Source: Linyphia triangularis (lineage: Eukaryota > Arthropoda > Arachnida > Araneae > Linyphiidae). From it: DNA of 64,000 nucleotides. Where the stretch lies: contig OZ021732.1 of the NCBI GenBank assembly GCA_963978545.1, positions 66,726,328 through 66,790,327 of the forward strand, read 5' to 3'. Below the pieces are notes generated by a model that was given only the letters and a program-made list of their open reading frames with translations, ran no database searches and was not told the DNA's origin. This document shows positions 44,264-54,583 of the stretch, piece by piece (position 1 is the stretch's first letter; each line of letters begins with the position of its first letter). Made by a program: the position numbers and the translations under genes.

Positions 44264-45720
44264 CCCTGAAAATATAACATCTCTATACCAAGATTATGTA
44301 GATATTAAGACTGAGGCGTGCGATAAACATTACTGCACTAAATTGTTATTTTCACCACGATTTCTAATTAACTTAAGTTCAATTTTTTTGCGAGTTGTTA
44401 TGAAGAGTACTTTATTGCACTCATGTGATTAAATATTTTACTGCAAGCATTGCGATAAAATGCTAGTTTCGCCACAATTTTTTTATTTAAAAAGTTTAAT
44501 TCTTTGCACATTGGTATAAATGATTAGCTTACTTATTATTTGTTAATTCTTATATTTTTATTATTTGACTATTGGTTCTTAAACACAGACGAAGCTTGTC
44601 TCAATGTATAATATAGGAGTTGTGACCAGTGAAGAGGCCATTTTATTTCTCAGCATATAATTTCAAGCCTGATGTATTGTCAGAAAATTATTACGCTGGA
44701 GATACGATAGGATGCTTTTTTTACTGGTAATACTCTCCCTATAACTTAGGAAATTAGAAAAAAGAAAAAGGGGGGAAAAAAAACACTTATAAAAACAGAG
44801 TTTAAAAAAAAATCATTTTTTGCTTTGTCAATTTTTATATTCATTAACACAGCGCCGATATCAAAAACATTATTATTTATTAAAAATGAACGTGAACGTC
44901 ATCAAACTATCATTTATTTACTCTTGATTGAAATGGTTTTATTATTTATTTATTTAAAAAAATTTGGCAACGGGAAAGTGTTTCGACAATGATCGGATTT
45001 TAATGCGATTGAATGATGGCAAGTTTGTTTAATTAGAAGCGACTTTTTTCCAAGTAAAATAGTTAGCCGAAAAAAGTTATGAAATCTTTGCAGGCTAACA
45101 TTTTTTTGAAATAATCTTATTGTATATGCTTGTGCTACTTGTACCATTCTACTGAATAGCGATCAATTCTACAAAAGGCTATCCTGCCAATACTACCAAA
45201 TGAGGCTCCAAAAATAATCCCAGTTTATTTAATTGTGTACGAGTAAAACTACCACAAAGAAAGGAAATGCGGCCCTGCTTGGGAACAACGATTAGATTTC
45301 ATCACTTCTTCTGGTTTTATATATATATGTGGATGCATATTAGTTGCAAAATATCTATAATTAAATTAAGATAGCAAATGTACATATTAAAAAGTAAATT
45401 TCGATTATTTTTAATTCCAATATGATTTTTTTTTTTTCAATAGTATCTAGGAATCCAGTTATGTAAAACTAAAAGTGGAATTTTATAAAGTTCCTACTGT
45501 AAAATTAAATATGAGATGTTTTTTAAATTTTCATATAAATATTCATTAGTATAAAAATGTAATTCATGTAAAAATTTATTGTATTATTTGAATTTGATGG
45601 TATTCGTCCACTCAGATGTTTATTAATTAAATCTATCTGAATAAAAGAAAAGTGCATTACCCTAAAAAGTGTGATGAATTTTGTTTACAGGGATGAGATA
45701 AACCCATTCTTAAATGTTAT
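44264..45720. other. AT-rich spacer containing repeat E copy 2
   Basis: Repeat E lies at 44665-44780. Elsewhere I see no coding or terminal motifs. Confidence 0.4.
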
Positions 45721-45764
45721 TTAGAAAAACTTATAAATATCTATAACATAAATTTCCACCGAAA

Positions 45765-45882
45765 TAAACTTCTGAAGGAACCATTTATTCATCTTTGTTG
45801 TCTTCGCAGGATCAAAATTCTTGGAAATCCTTCCCTTTTCGTTATCCTCTATCATATCGTCCTCTACCGTAATTGACTTCAT
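45765..45882 (-). CDS. Possible first exon of a minus-strand gene (weak)
   Basis: From an ATG at 45880-45882 the minus strand reads MKSITVEDDMIEDNEKGRIS, then KNFDPAKTTKMNKWFLQK, compositionally plausible and richer in CpG than its surroundings. A TATATAAG motif on the same strand lies about 220 nt upstream (near 46095). No reliable splice donor was found, so this remains a guess. Confidence 0.2.
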
Positions 45883-46109
45883 TTCCCTCGTTGTAAAAAC
45901 AACCAAAAACAACCTTCTTGGGACAATCTTATACTTGCGACCCAGCCCCCCTCCCCTTTTTTTTTCTTTCTCTTGTGGTCAGCTACACCGAAGGCGTCGA
46001 AAAAGAACCCCACAACATGGCAACCCTGAGAGAGGAATTCTTTAGCTACGGAAGTTGGCGAATTTAAGTGTAAATATATTTTATAAGTCTTATATACAGA
46101 TGGCGCCAT

Positions 46110-46769
46110 CTTTTGAGGAGAAATAGTAATGCTAATTTTTCAGTAGGTGTTTAAAAATAAATAACTTAACAAAAATTATATGGGTACTGTTAATCAATTT
46201 TTAATTATCAAAGATAATTTTAGAAAGAACATTTTAGGAATTTGCTAAAATATTTTATTAATTAAAATTATTTCGATTATATGCATTAATTATACACGAA
46301 TTCCGCTTTGCAAATTTGAAACTAGAAACTTAGTAAAGTGAATATTATTTTTACAATCGTTATCAACACCTATTCTCCAAGTTAAAATGCACTTTAAATA
46401 AATTATATGCATACCCGTTAAAAGTATAAAAAAAATCTATATTGAAATTAACTCATTCAGTAAATTATTTCGGATTCACGAAATGAATTAAAAAAAAAAA
46501 AAAAAGGGCACAGTTTTCTACATTTATTTTATAAATAATTTATCATGCTTTTTTCATCAAATTAATTTTTACCATTTGAAAAGGTACTTTATCACTGCAG
46601 TTGACCATGGCTGTCTGCGATGACCTGACTTAACCAATATGTATATGGTTACCCGTGCAAAGTTTTAATTTAATTTTTTTTTTAATTTTTCCCGATTTTT
46701 TCCCGGATTTTGTGGATATCTAACTAACATTTATTTATTCGTCGTCCATTGGATTTTGTAGATGATAAC
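46110..46769. other. AT-rich spacer, nothing recognised
   Basis: Only low-complexity A/T sequence and a T/C-rich CCCGATTTTTTCCCGG stretch. Confidence 0.4.
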
Positions 46770-47208
46770 TAAATGTCTTTTGGTCGTCTGCAATGTCCAG
46801 AGAAAATCTTATCAATAGACATTGTGGAAGTACAATGGATGTATAAAGTACAACGATTTCCGGGACATTTGACCATCCATTTACCGTCTATTATCGTTAA
46901 ACGTGTATGGTCCAGTAGATATTTCATTTTTTTAAGAGCATATCCAGTAGATATCTATTGGACGAGTTTTGGCTATGTGGGGAGTGGCTACCATATGCAA
47001 TACCACAAGTCGAATAGACTGGATTTGATAGACCACCATTAGACCTCTAGAAATGGAAAGTCGAAAAGACATGCTTTCGTGAACATCTAATAGATGTTTC
47101 AAAATTGGATGTCAAGGATAACGTTGCTTTAGATGTCTATTACATCTCCTGTACATCTAATAGATCATGTGGACGAAACATAGATATCCAGTGGATAACA
47201 CTGGTTAT
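46770..47208. repeat. Region of recurrent ATCTAATAGAT/GTCTATTGG motifs
   Basis: Variants of ACATCTAATAGATG, AGATGTCTATTACATC and ATCCAGTAGATATC recur many times over about 400 bp, some as near-palindromes. GGCTATGTGGGGAGTGG (46970) is echoed by GGTTATGTGGGCTCGTG (47200) next to the LINE 2 start. It looks like subterminal repeat DNA of an unidentified transposon. Confidence 0.4.
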
Positions 47209-47810
47209 GTGGGCTCGTGCACCCTGGTCGAATGGATTGAAAATCATGACATTATCCTCATGAATTCTGAAATACCAACTCACATCTCTCCCAGGGGCAA
47301 CCAAACCCTAATCGACCTAACTTTATGCTCTACGAATATATCGCAGGATGTATCTGTGTCTGTCTTTAATGACCTCTTCGACAGCGATCACTTCCCGATC
47401 TCCATCTCCCTTGGGGATCAATCTAAAAGAAATAACTCGAGAACTCGTTACAACTGGCCCGCAATTGAACGAGACCTACAATCCGAACCAATCGAGTCAA
47501 ATTTGACTCTAAACCAACTGGTAGAAATCTGCAAATCAACCATGAAAAAAAACATCAGAATACAAAAAAATCATCCAAATCAAAACTGCCCTTGGTGGAC
47601 ATCTAAATGCACCCATCTCCTACAAAAAAAGCGGATATTATTAAAAATCGCACGAAGCAAATTCTCCAAAAAGGCATTTATTACTTATAAAAAAATCTGT
47701 GCCGAACTGAAAAACATTATTTCAAATTTGAAAAGGGAATTCTGGGACAAGGTCTGTGACGAGGCAGGCAATACCGGGTCGATCTATCGTATCCTTAAAG
47801 CCATTACTAA
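47209..47810 (+). pseudogene. LINE 2 endonuclease C-terminus and linker
   Basis: The frame reads GSCTLVEWIENHDIILMN...GNQTLIDLTLCS...DSDHFPISISL, the C-terminal third of an EEP endonuclease with the SDHxPI catalytic-His motif. It then runs through a basic linker to SIYRILKAITN, where a hAT element entered. The N-terminal catalytic residues are missing, so this copy cannot nick DNA. The ATG at 47167 lies outside the element. Confidence 0.8.
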
Positions 47811-49203
47811 CATTGGCGGCTTCAGGGGGGGGGGCCATGGGGGCCATGGCCCCCTCCTTGAAGGATTCCCTCTTCATCCCTAGCCCTTTCAAATATCCCA
47901 AAACTCTTTGAGAATTTCCAGTTTAAAAAACGGTGAAAATACAGATTTTTAAGCACAATTTCATTAACGTAAATTTTTTCTTTACAGTACAAAGAATTAT
48001 AGCCCCCCCCCCCAGAAAAAAACCCTGGTTTTAAATGTATTTACGTACACAATACCCGGTACCCAACACAAGTACACAGGTAGTGACCATCCCCTTCCTA
48101 AACGACGATTTCCTTTTTCCCGGGGGCCTCTGCCCCTTTTTGAACAACCATGCTCTTCTAAGCAATCATGGCGCCGAGGGTAATTTCAACACGTGATGTC
48201 TGGACTAGTGTGTGACTTTTGTCACTTGGGCATGAAATCGGTACTGTGTTATTGTTATAACTAGTTTAGACAGGCCATTTATTGTGAAAATATCTGTTGA
48301 ACTAGCAACACTTTTATTCGTTGTTTAAAGATTTCGTGATCATTTTACCTCGAGTAATTAGTGACGAATATCTACAATATGTCAACAAAAAGAAAAAATG
48401 GGAGCATTTTTAAATACTTCTCTAAAAAGAAATACTCAAATACCAGAAGAGTATTTTAGAATCTCGGTTTACATACCTTTATTGGATAATATAATTGAAG
48501 ACCTAATAGGAAGATTTCCAAAAGAAAATTTGGATTGTTTTGGCTTTCGATTACTGATTCCAACCTCCGATATGGAAAAGCCAACAGAATCAGAAAGCAA
48601 TGAGCTTTAAAACTTATTAAAGAAGTTCATACCAATTGTAGGACTGACACAAATGAGTGTTATTCTGATTAAAAGTGAGCTAGCACTATGGAGAGAGAAA
48701 TGGAAAAAAGAAGAAAAGCTCCCCACTTCTGCCATAGATGCAATGAGAGCTTGTGACAAAGATATATATCCTACTATTTACGCGTTACTTAAAATTTTGG
48801 CAACACTACCAGTTAGCGTTGCCTCTGCTGAAAGAAGTTTCTCTACCCTTCGACGCTTGAAAACGTGGCTAAGAGCTAGAATGGGGGAAGAAAGGTTAGC
48901 AGGACTTTGGGCTTTCAAAGAATAAAGAAGTGTGATTGTAAAACAATTATTAACTATTTTTATTTTTTGTAATTTCTTTGTTTTACTTTTTTTCTTATTT
49001 TTCAGGAGAGCAATTCAAGCTTAAATTAACTTTTTTAATTCTGCATCAAATGAAAATTACTAACTTAGAAAATTCTACACTTATTGCAATCAAGCATTTA
49101 ATCAGCAGTTAGTTTATTATAATTAGGTTACATAGTGCATACATTTTGCGAACTTAAAGTTTAAAATGGCCCCCCCTGAAAAATGAACCTAGGACCGCCT
49201 TTG
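47811..49203 (+). mobile_element. ZMYM1-like hAT deletion derivative, copy 2
   Basis: The element CATTGGCGGC...CCGCCTTTG is flanked by a perfect 8-bp TSD, ATTACTAA (47803-47810 and 49204-49211), and interrupts LINE 2. It matches copy 1 (18905-20432) in inverted orientation. Terminal G and C runs and a GGCCATGGGGGCCATGGCC palindrome-like stretch lie near its left end. Confidence 0.93.
48379..48925 (+). pseudogene. hAT transposase remnant (ZMYM1-like), copy 2
   Basis: An ATG at 48379 begins MSTKRKNGSIFKYFSKKK, like the N-terminus of ZMYM1-type hAT transposases. Directly after it, in another frame, comes C-terminal sequence: IPEEYFRISVYIPLLDNII (from 48398), then an in-frame TAA at 48608-48610, then SELALWREKW and the dimerisation block VASAERSFSTLRRLKTWLR (to 48925). 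Because the N- and C-terminal parts abut, the catalytic middle has been deleted. The TAA is also present in copy 1, so the lesion predates the spread of this subfamily, which must have moved with transposase from elsewhere. Confidence 0.85.
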
Positions 49204-51062
49204 ATTACTAAGAGAGAATCAAACTCTCCACCCTCCATCAACACCCTCCAAGTTGGAGGCATGAGCATTACTTCACCGCTGGCTCAAGCAAATTGCCTGG
49301 TAACCACCTTGATCAAGGCAAGAGTCAAAGAATGCATTCCTATAGACTTGAGTGGTACGGTGCAAATCCCCTTTGATAACCCCTTTACCTACAAAGAACT
49401 CTTGAACGGGTTAAATAAAACTAATAACACAACCCCTGGACCAGATGGAATCTCTGCCAAACTTATTAAATATCTCCCCTCCCACCTCCTTCAACACCTG
49501 CTTAACATATACAACCGCAGCTGGACCTCCGGTTGCGTCCCCGAACGTTGGAAACAATCTATCATCATCCCGATTCACAAAAAGAATAAACCCCACGACT
49601 CCCCCACTTCTTACAGACCCATCGCCCTAACTCAAGTTTTAGTGAAAGTGCTAGAACGTATGATCCTTCAACGCATCATCCCGATCATCCTTAACTCCCC
49701 CAAAATTCAACAGCGCCATTCTGGTTTTCTCCCATTTCGAGGTTGTGAAGCCAACCACTCCATTCTCATAAACGATATACAAAAAGCAAGAAGTAAAAAA
49801 GAGTTTATTGCAGCAGTTGTCCTGGATCTCAAAGCCGCCTACGACCACGTATGGATTGACGGCCTCATTTTAAAACTCACACAAATCGGTATTAGCGGCC
49901 ACCCAGCCCTTTGGATCAAAGATTTCCTGTTCGGAAGGGAAATCCAAGTAAAATGGAGAGGTACCCTCTCGACCCCTCTTTCTAGTTTCAGAGGACTCCC
50001 GCAGGGGAGCGTTTTGTCACCAACCCTGTTCCTCATTTATATAGCTGACATTTTCAAAATTCTCCCATTTGGAATTAAATGCCTCATATTTGCAGATGAC
50101 ATTATTCTGTACTACCATGGCAACAACTGGGACATAATCGAAAGGAAACTTCAAACTGCTCTCCATTTCATCCACAGATGGTGTAACGAGTGGAAGATGG
50201 TCATCTCTCCCGAAAAGAGCGAGTTGATTAACTTTTCTCGTAGGCGCACCCCACCGAATTTTAATTTAACCTATAACAGCTGTATCATCCCTTGGACAAC
50301 CTCAATCAAGTTCCTTGGCATCCACCTAACGAGCAACTTATCCTTCCAAACTCACTTCCAAGTCCTGAAAAAGAAAGCTTTTAACAGAACTAGCATCCTT
50401 AAAGTTATTTCCGGGAAGCGTTGGGGAGCCCGTTCCCACCACTTAGTCAAAATTGTAAATAGCACAATTAGAAGTATTTTCGACTTTGGTTGCCAAACAT
50501 GGATCTCGGCAAGCCAAACTGATAAAAAATCCATTGAAACCTCCTATTACGCAGCGCTTCGTGCCGCAACGGGACTACCGCGCTGGACGCCCATTCCTAT
50601 CCTGCTGATGGAGGCTGGCGCTTCCTCCCTGCTGGCTCGGCATAACCTCCTCACCGACATCTTTTGCATCCGCACCTTTGCTTTAGGAAAACTTTCCCCA
50701 CTTAACATTATCTTCGGAAACATTAGCAATCTCAACACACATAACAGCAACCAAAAAACACTATCGGAAAGACTACTGTCACTTCTTAATAGCTTCAATA
50801 TTGACAACAAAAACATAATAACAGCCATCTTCCCTAAAACGCTACCCCCAAATATCATCTTTCATGCTGACAACCTCATTTTCCAACGATCAGATCTTCC
50901 ACCAAACAATATTCGCACCTTATTCGAAGAGCGCATAAAAATTATCACTGGGGTGATTTTTTTATCATCTCCACAGATGCATCTAAAACCGCCGACTCAA
51001 CTGCTATCGCAGGGGCTAACCTCAATACAAAAATCACCGCTTCGGGAAGAATTCCAAACCTC
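49204..51062 (+). pseudogene. LINE 2 reverse transcriptase and start of RNase H
   Basis: Coding resumes after the hAT element with ITKRESNSPP. RT motifs are TPGPDGISAKLIKYLP, SYRPIALT, HSGFLPFRGCEANHS, VVLDLKAAYDHVW, LPQGSVLSPTLF and IFADDIILYYH, so the catalytic aspartates are present. An RNase H domain begins with STDASK, but in a shifted frame: a run of seven T at 50957-50963 marks the break. The reading is then cut by the TIR element at 51063. It resembles LINE 1 in domain order but is clearly a different family. Confidence 0.85.
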
Positions 51063-52568
51063 CCCTAGTAGCAATTTTACCTCGGCCGGTGATCGGAATT
51101 CCATCCCCAGGTGAATCGCCGATGATTGGCGATTCACCGGAAACTCACCCTAAACTTATCTTTCCCTTGGCAACTAATCCATTTTGTCCCCGTGGCCGGC
51201 CATTGGCCGATGTCCGGAAACTGATCGAATTCGAGCAGAAGCCTACAAGAATTAGTTCGAAGGCCGAGGAAAATTTTGCTCTCAAGAAATATCGAAACAA
51301 TGGTCGTTATTTTGTCGAAAATATCAATTAATAAACATTAAATAATTATAAAGATGTAAGTATTGAATATTAAAAACGACAAGTTAAAATAATGCAAAAC
51401 TAAAAGCCGGAGCGCGTAATTCTTACATGGTAGTATTTTCAATGACATTTTTAGAGTTCAAATAAATCGAAGTTATAACACTACCAAATTCAGAATTGTC
51501 TAAATTACTTACCCTAGGATCGAACCGAGGACGGTTATCTCCGGAGTGCGTTGACATGGCCACTGGACTGTAGTTACTTGTGATTCTTGGTATAACAATT
51601 GTATTGTAGTACAAAACTCTACTATCATACAGACTTTGCAAGGAAATTGACCGACATTTTTTTTTATATATGGGGTATTTTCGGAAAATAGCAAATCTTC
51701 CATAAATTTGGGAAAATGATATTAATTTATTTATTATAGCAAAAAAATAATAGTGTCAAATAAATAGTGTCGCCATCTATTTTGTAAAATTTTAACTAAC
51801 TGATTTTATGATATTTTTTGAATTGCAATTTAAAAGTTTATTTAATAATTTTGACATTTAAAAAAATATATTTAATTTTTTAATTTTTAAAAAAACTATA
51901 TCCAATTTGATTAACTTTTTGAAACATATAAACATATTTTTATTTTACTTAAAAGATGTTTAAAAAACGGACCAAAATATGTTCAGCAAATTATAATGAA
52001 AACTATTTAAAAACAAGGACTATATTTTTTATTTTATATTAAATTGAAATGAGAATTTATATTTAATTTTAGAAAATTGTTCCTATATTGTTTTACTATA
52101 TAAAAACTTTTATTTATGGATTTTATTGACGTATTAGGTAAGCAATATATAATTATGTGGTTTGTATTTTTTCAAAATATATATTTACATTTAAAATTTT
52201 TCGTACACTTAGTTTTAAAATATTTTTCACTTATTGCCAAAGCGAAATGTTTAGCAAATTGTATACTTGATTTAAATTTGAAATACATTCAAGGATCGCC
52301 TCTAATTCAGTGGAATTGCAAGAAAAAGAAACATAAGTTTTTTATCGCCTGTCGATGTGGTTCCGATATCTTGCCGATCAAAAAAACGATGATCAGAAAT
52401 TCTAATCGGCCCCCGATGTTGGGAAGATATCTTTTCCCGATGAGTTTAGGGTCATCGGCAGACGAGGAAATAAGGGTGTGTTTATATATCAGTCTGGGGA
52501 ATCGCCGATGACTTTGATGAATTCCGATCATTGGCCGACGAAACGCCATGCAGTGATTGCTACTAGGG
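51063..52568 (+). mobile_element. 1.5-kb TIR DNA transposon, copy 2 (unclassified)
   Basis: Same family as 5248-6752, in opposite orientation, with only scattered differences over about 1505 bp. TIR starts CCCTAGTAGCAAT. The right flank is TCA and the left flank CTC; one lost A would give TCA on both sides, otherwise the duplication is TC. On this strand it shows an 80-codon frame (51089-51331, containing GRPLADVRKLIEFEQKPTRI) and a 131-codon frame (52116-52511, Lys/Leu/Ile-rich, hydrophobic first third). Donor-like ATGTAAGT (51356) and AGGTAAGC (52136) occur, but I cannot assemble a gene. The tRNA-like module lies reversed at about 51509-51580. Confidence 0.85.
52116..52511 (+). CDS. Uncharacterised ORF in the 1.5-kb TIR element
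   Basis: A 131-codon frame begins MDFIDVLGKQYIIMWFVF and ends in the right TIR region. It is also open in copy 1 (5305-5700, minus). The first half is hydrophobic with FLHLV/KYFSL-type stretches, the middle has NCKKKKHKFF, and the end consists of TIR-derived sequence. Nothing resembles a transposase. Recent copies share ORFs by descent, so conservation is not evidence of function. Confidence 0.2.
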   Translation: MDFIDVLGKQYIIMWFVFFQNIYLHLKFFVHLVLKYFSLIAKAKCLANCILDLNLKYIQGSPLIQWNCKKKKHKFFIACRCGSDILPIKKTMIRNSNRPPMLGRYLFPMSLGSSADEEIRVCLYISLGNRR

Positions 52569-53450
52569 TCAATTCTATATACACCGCTGAAGCTCTGGCA
52601 ATTGATCTTGCCCTGAAACACTTTAAAGATAAAGCAAAAAAAATAATTATTCTCACAGATAGCAAATCGAACGTTCTCGCCCTTCAACACCTTAATCTCA
52701 AATCACCCAAAGTCAGCCTTCTCCTCGCTAACTCCTTCTATAACTTGGTTGGTTGGTTGTATTCAGATTATCTGGCGCCGTCAGCAACACGAGGGCTATA
52801 ATGCGCCGAAACTTTCGTCATTAGACAAGCCAACATACATTTACAAACACCCATGCCTACACGGGACTCGAACCCGCAACCTCCTTCTATAACTTATCGT
52901 CAACAATAGACACATGTGAGTTAGTTTGGATCCCAGCTCATATCGAATTCCTGAAAATGAATTCGCAGACCAAACTGCACGACAAGCGACCTCAAAAGAC
53001 TTTATTTGTTCCCTCATCTCCCCGGAAGATATCATCAAAGAAATAAAACGCAAAAATACCCTTGCACAAATCCACAACTGGAACCAGAATATTTATTCTA
53101 AAAGATTTCCCTGGATCAAACCATCATCCAATTGGTTAGAAAAGTACTCCCCCAACAGACTTATGGACGTTCAACTTGCTCGCCTAAAAACCAAGTCCAC
53201 CACCCTCAATGCATCTCTCCACCGTTTCAACCTTGCCACTTCTCCTCTCTGCAACTCTTGCAATAAACCGGAAACCCCAGAACATTTCATCCTGGAATGT
53301 GACAAATACAATACCCAACGGCAAAACATGAGAAAAAGGCTTGGTTGCATCCCTTTGTGCTACGATTGGATCATGGACTGGTCCGATCAAGGACAAAAGA
53401 AAATTGATGCTCTCTGCAAATTCCTAGAGAAGGCTGAAAAATTAATTTAA
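52569..53450 (+). pseudogene. LINE 2 RNase H remainder and Cys/His tail
   Basis: After the TIR element the frame gives NSIYTAEALAIDLAL and IIILTDSKSN, then a SINE splits it at 52747. It resumes as WIPAH..., a one-base loss near 52944 shifts the frame, and PENEFADQTARQ, PLCNSCNKPETPEHF and ILECDKY lead to a stop after KLI. The RNase H Glu, Asp and Asp residues and the C-x2-C-x7-H-x4-C tail are visible. Confidence 0.8.
52747..52880 (-). mobile_element. tRNA-derived SINE, 5'-truncated copy
   Basis: Read on the minus strand it begins GTTGCGGGTTCGAGTCCCGT (B box and T-arm), continues through GTTTCGGCGCATTATAGCCC and GACGGCGCCAGATAATCTG and ends in CAACC repeats, as in the full copy at 59410-59597. 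A 15-bp TSD, CTCCTTCTATAACTT, flanks it (52732-52746 and 52881-52895), inside the RNase H of LINE 2. Confidence 0.92.
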
Positions 53451-53640
53451 GCAGAAACTCCAAACAAGAAATGTGTAATCTTAGGAAAAAGAAAGGAAAA
53501 AAGTGGAAATAATATAATCTCCCCCCCCCCCCAAAAAAAGTGCATAATAAAATTTCTTTGTGGAAGAAGACTGGAACAAGCACGCACCTTGCGGAGCAAG
53601 AATCCAGCGTCAAACCAAATAACCAAATAACCTAAACAAG

Positions 53641-54583
53641 CTTTCTTTTTTTAAATTTTTATTCGATTACTTCGTTTCTAGTTTGTAGGAAACACTGTAA
53701 GAGACGAAACTGTCTTCAAGAAGTTTAGTTTGAGGTAAGTTCTGGTTTTTTATACTTACAATTCGATAATTTGTATTAGTGTTTGTATTCTTCAACATGT
53801 GGTAAACATGTTTTCCACAAAAATAAAATTAACTGTTTATGTATAGATGAAATGTGTTATAAATTTTTTAAACAAGATTTCAAAAACATACAAACACTAT
53901 AATATAAAATATATCTAACATACTAATACCTGAAAGTTGTTTTGAATTGTATTTTAATTTATTTTAGTGCAGAAGAAATTATCTTTATAAAGCTCTCGTA
54001 TTGTTTTAAAAGAAAGTCCGCCGATTACAATTAGGTAAATTCCTATTTCACGTTTATGGGTTGGCGCGCTTTTAAAAAGTTGGCAACAAGGCCAAAATGT
54101 CGCCAAATCGGAAAGTGAAAAATTGATAATCGAACCTGCAGGGGGGTTGCCAAATTTAGAACTGTATCGCCTACTAAATAGCGCCAAATCGGCTTGGCGA
54201 TATTTTAACGTCAACTAGGAATAGACCCAATTGGTAGGTTAAAAGATAATTACTAATTTTTAGTTGCAAACTTGAACTTAACATAACTCTCCAGTTTTTT
54301 ATCTGCCAAAATTTTGAAACTATATCTTATTCTCTTTAATCAACAACCTATGCGAATTGATAGCTTCAATAGTATTTGGATTATTGCTTAAGATTTTTCA
54401 CCAAAATTAGAGAAAAATCAGAATTTAATTTTGTTGTATAGTTGTGTTACATTTGATGAAATTTGTTAATTGTTTTGAGCCTAAATGTGAATAATTTTGC
54501 TACTTTTTTATTAATAAATCTTATGTCTGTTATTTTTTTAAGTAATGTGGATTTTTAATTGATTTCATTTTTAGTAAAAAGCA
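53641..54583. other. 5' region of the P-like element, including a MITE
   Basis: A donor-like TTTGAGGTAAGT (about 53730) and an acceptor-like TTTCATTTTTAG (54574) suggest a 5' non-coding exon and intron ahead of the THAP start codon. A MITE of the 42525 family sits at 54034-54228. I did not find a P-type terminal inverted repeat. Confidence 0.35.
54034..54228. mobile_element. MITE, GGTAAATTCCTA / AACTAGGAATAGACCC family, copy 2
   Basis: Matches 42525-42776 at both ends and in the GCCAAATTTAGAACTGTATC core, but lacks about 55 bp of interior. TSD not settled. Confidence 0.75.

Larger units (their letters stand above)
47209..53640 (+). mobile_element. Non-LTR retrotransposon 2 (jockey-like, 5'-truncated)
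   Basis: A second LINE, distinct in sequence from LINE 1, starts within the endonuclease domain (typical 5' truncation). It continues through RT, RNase H and a C-terminal Cys/His tail to a 3' UTR that ends near CCAAATAACCAAATAACC. It is broken by a hAT derivative (47811-49203, TSD ATTACTAA), a 1.5-kb TIR element (51063-52568) and a SINE (52747-52880, 15-bp TSD). After each insertion the protein resumes. I could not fix its own TSD. Confidence 0.85.

Noticed and set aside
45879..46109. 76-codon minus-strand ORF starting MAPSVYKTYK
   Set aside because: It runs through a poly-Lys/Gly homopolymer region and shows no coding pattern.
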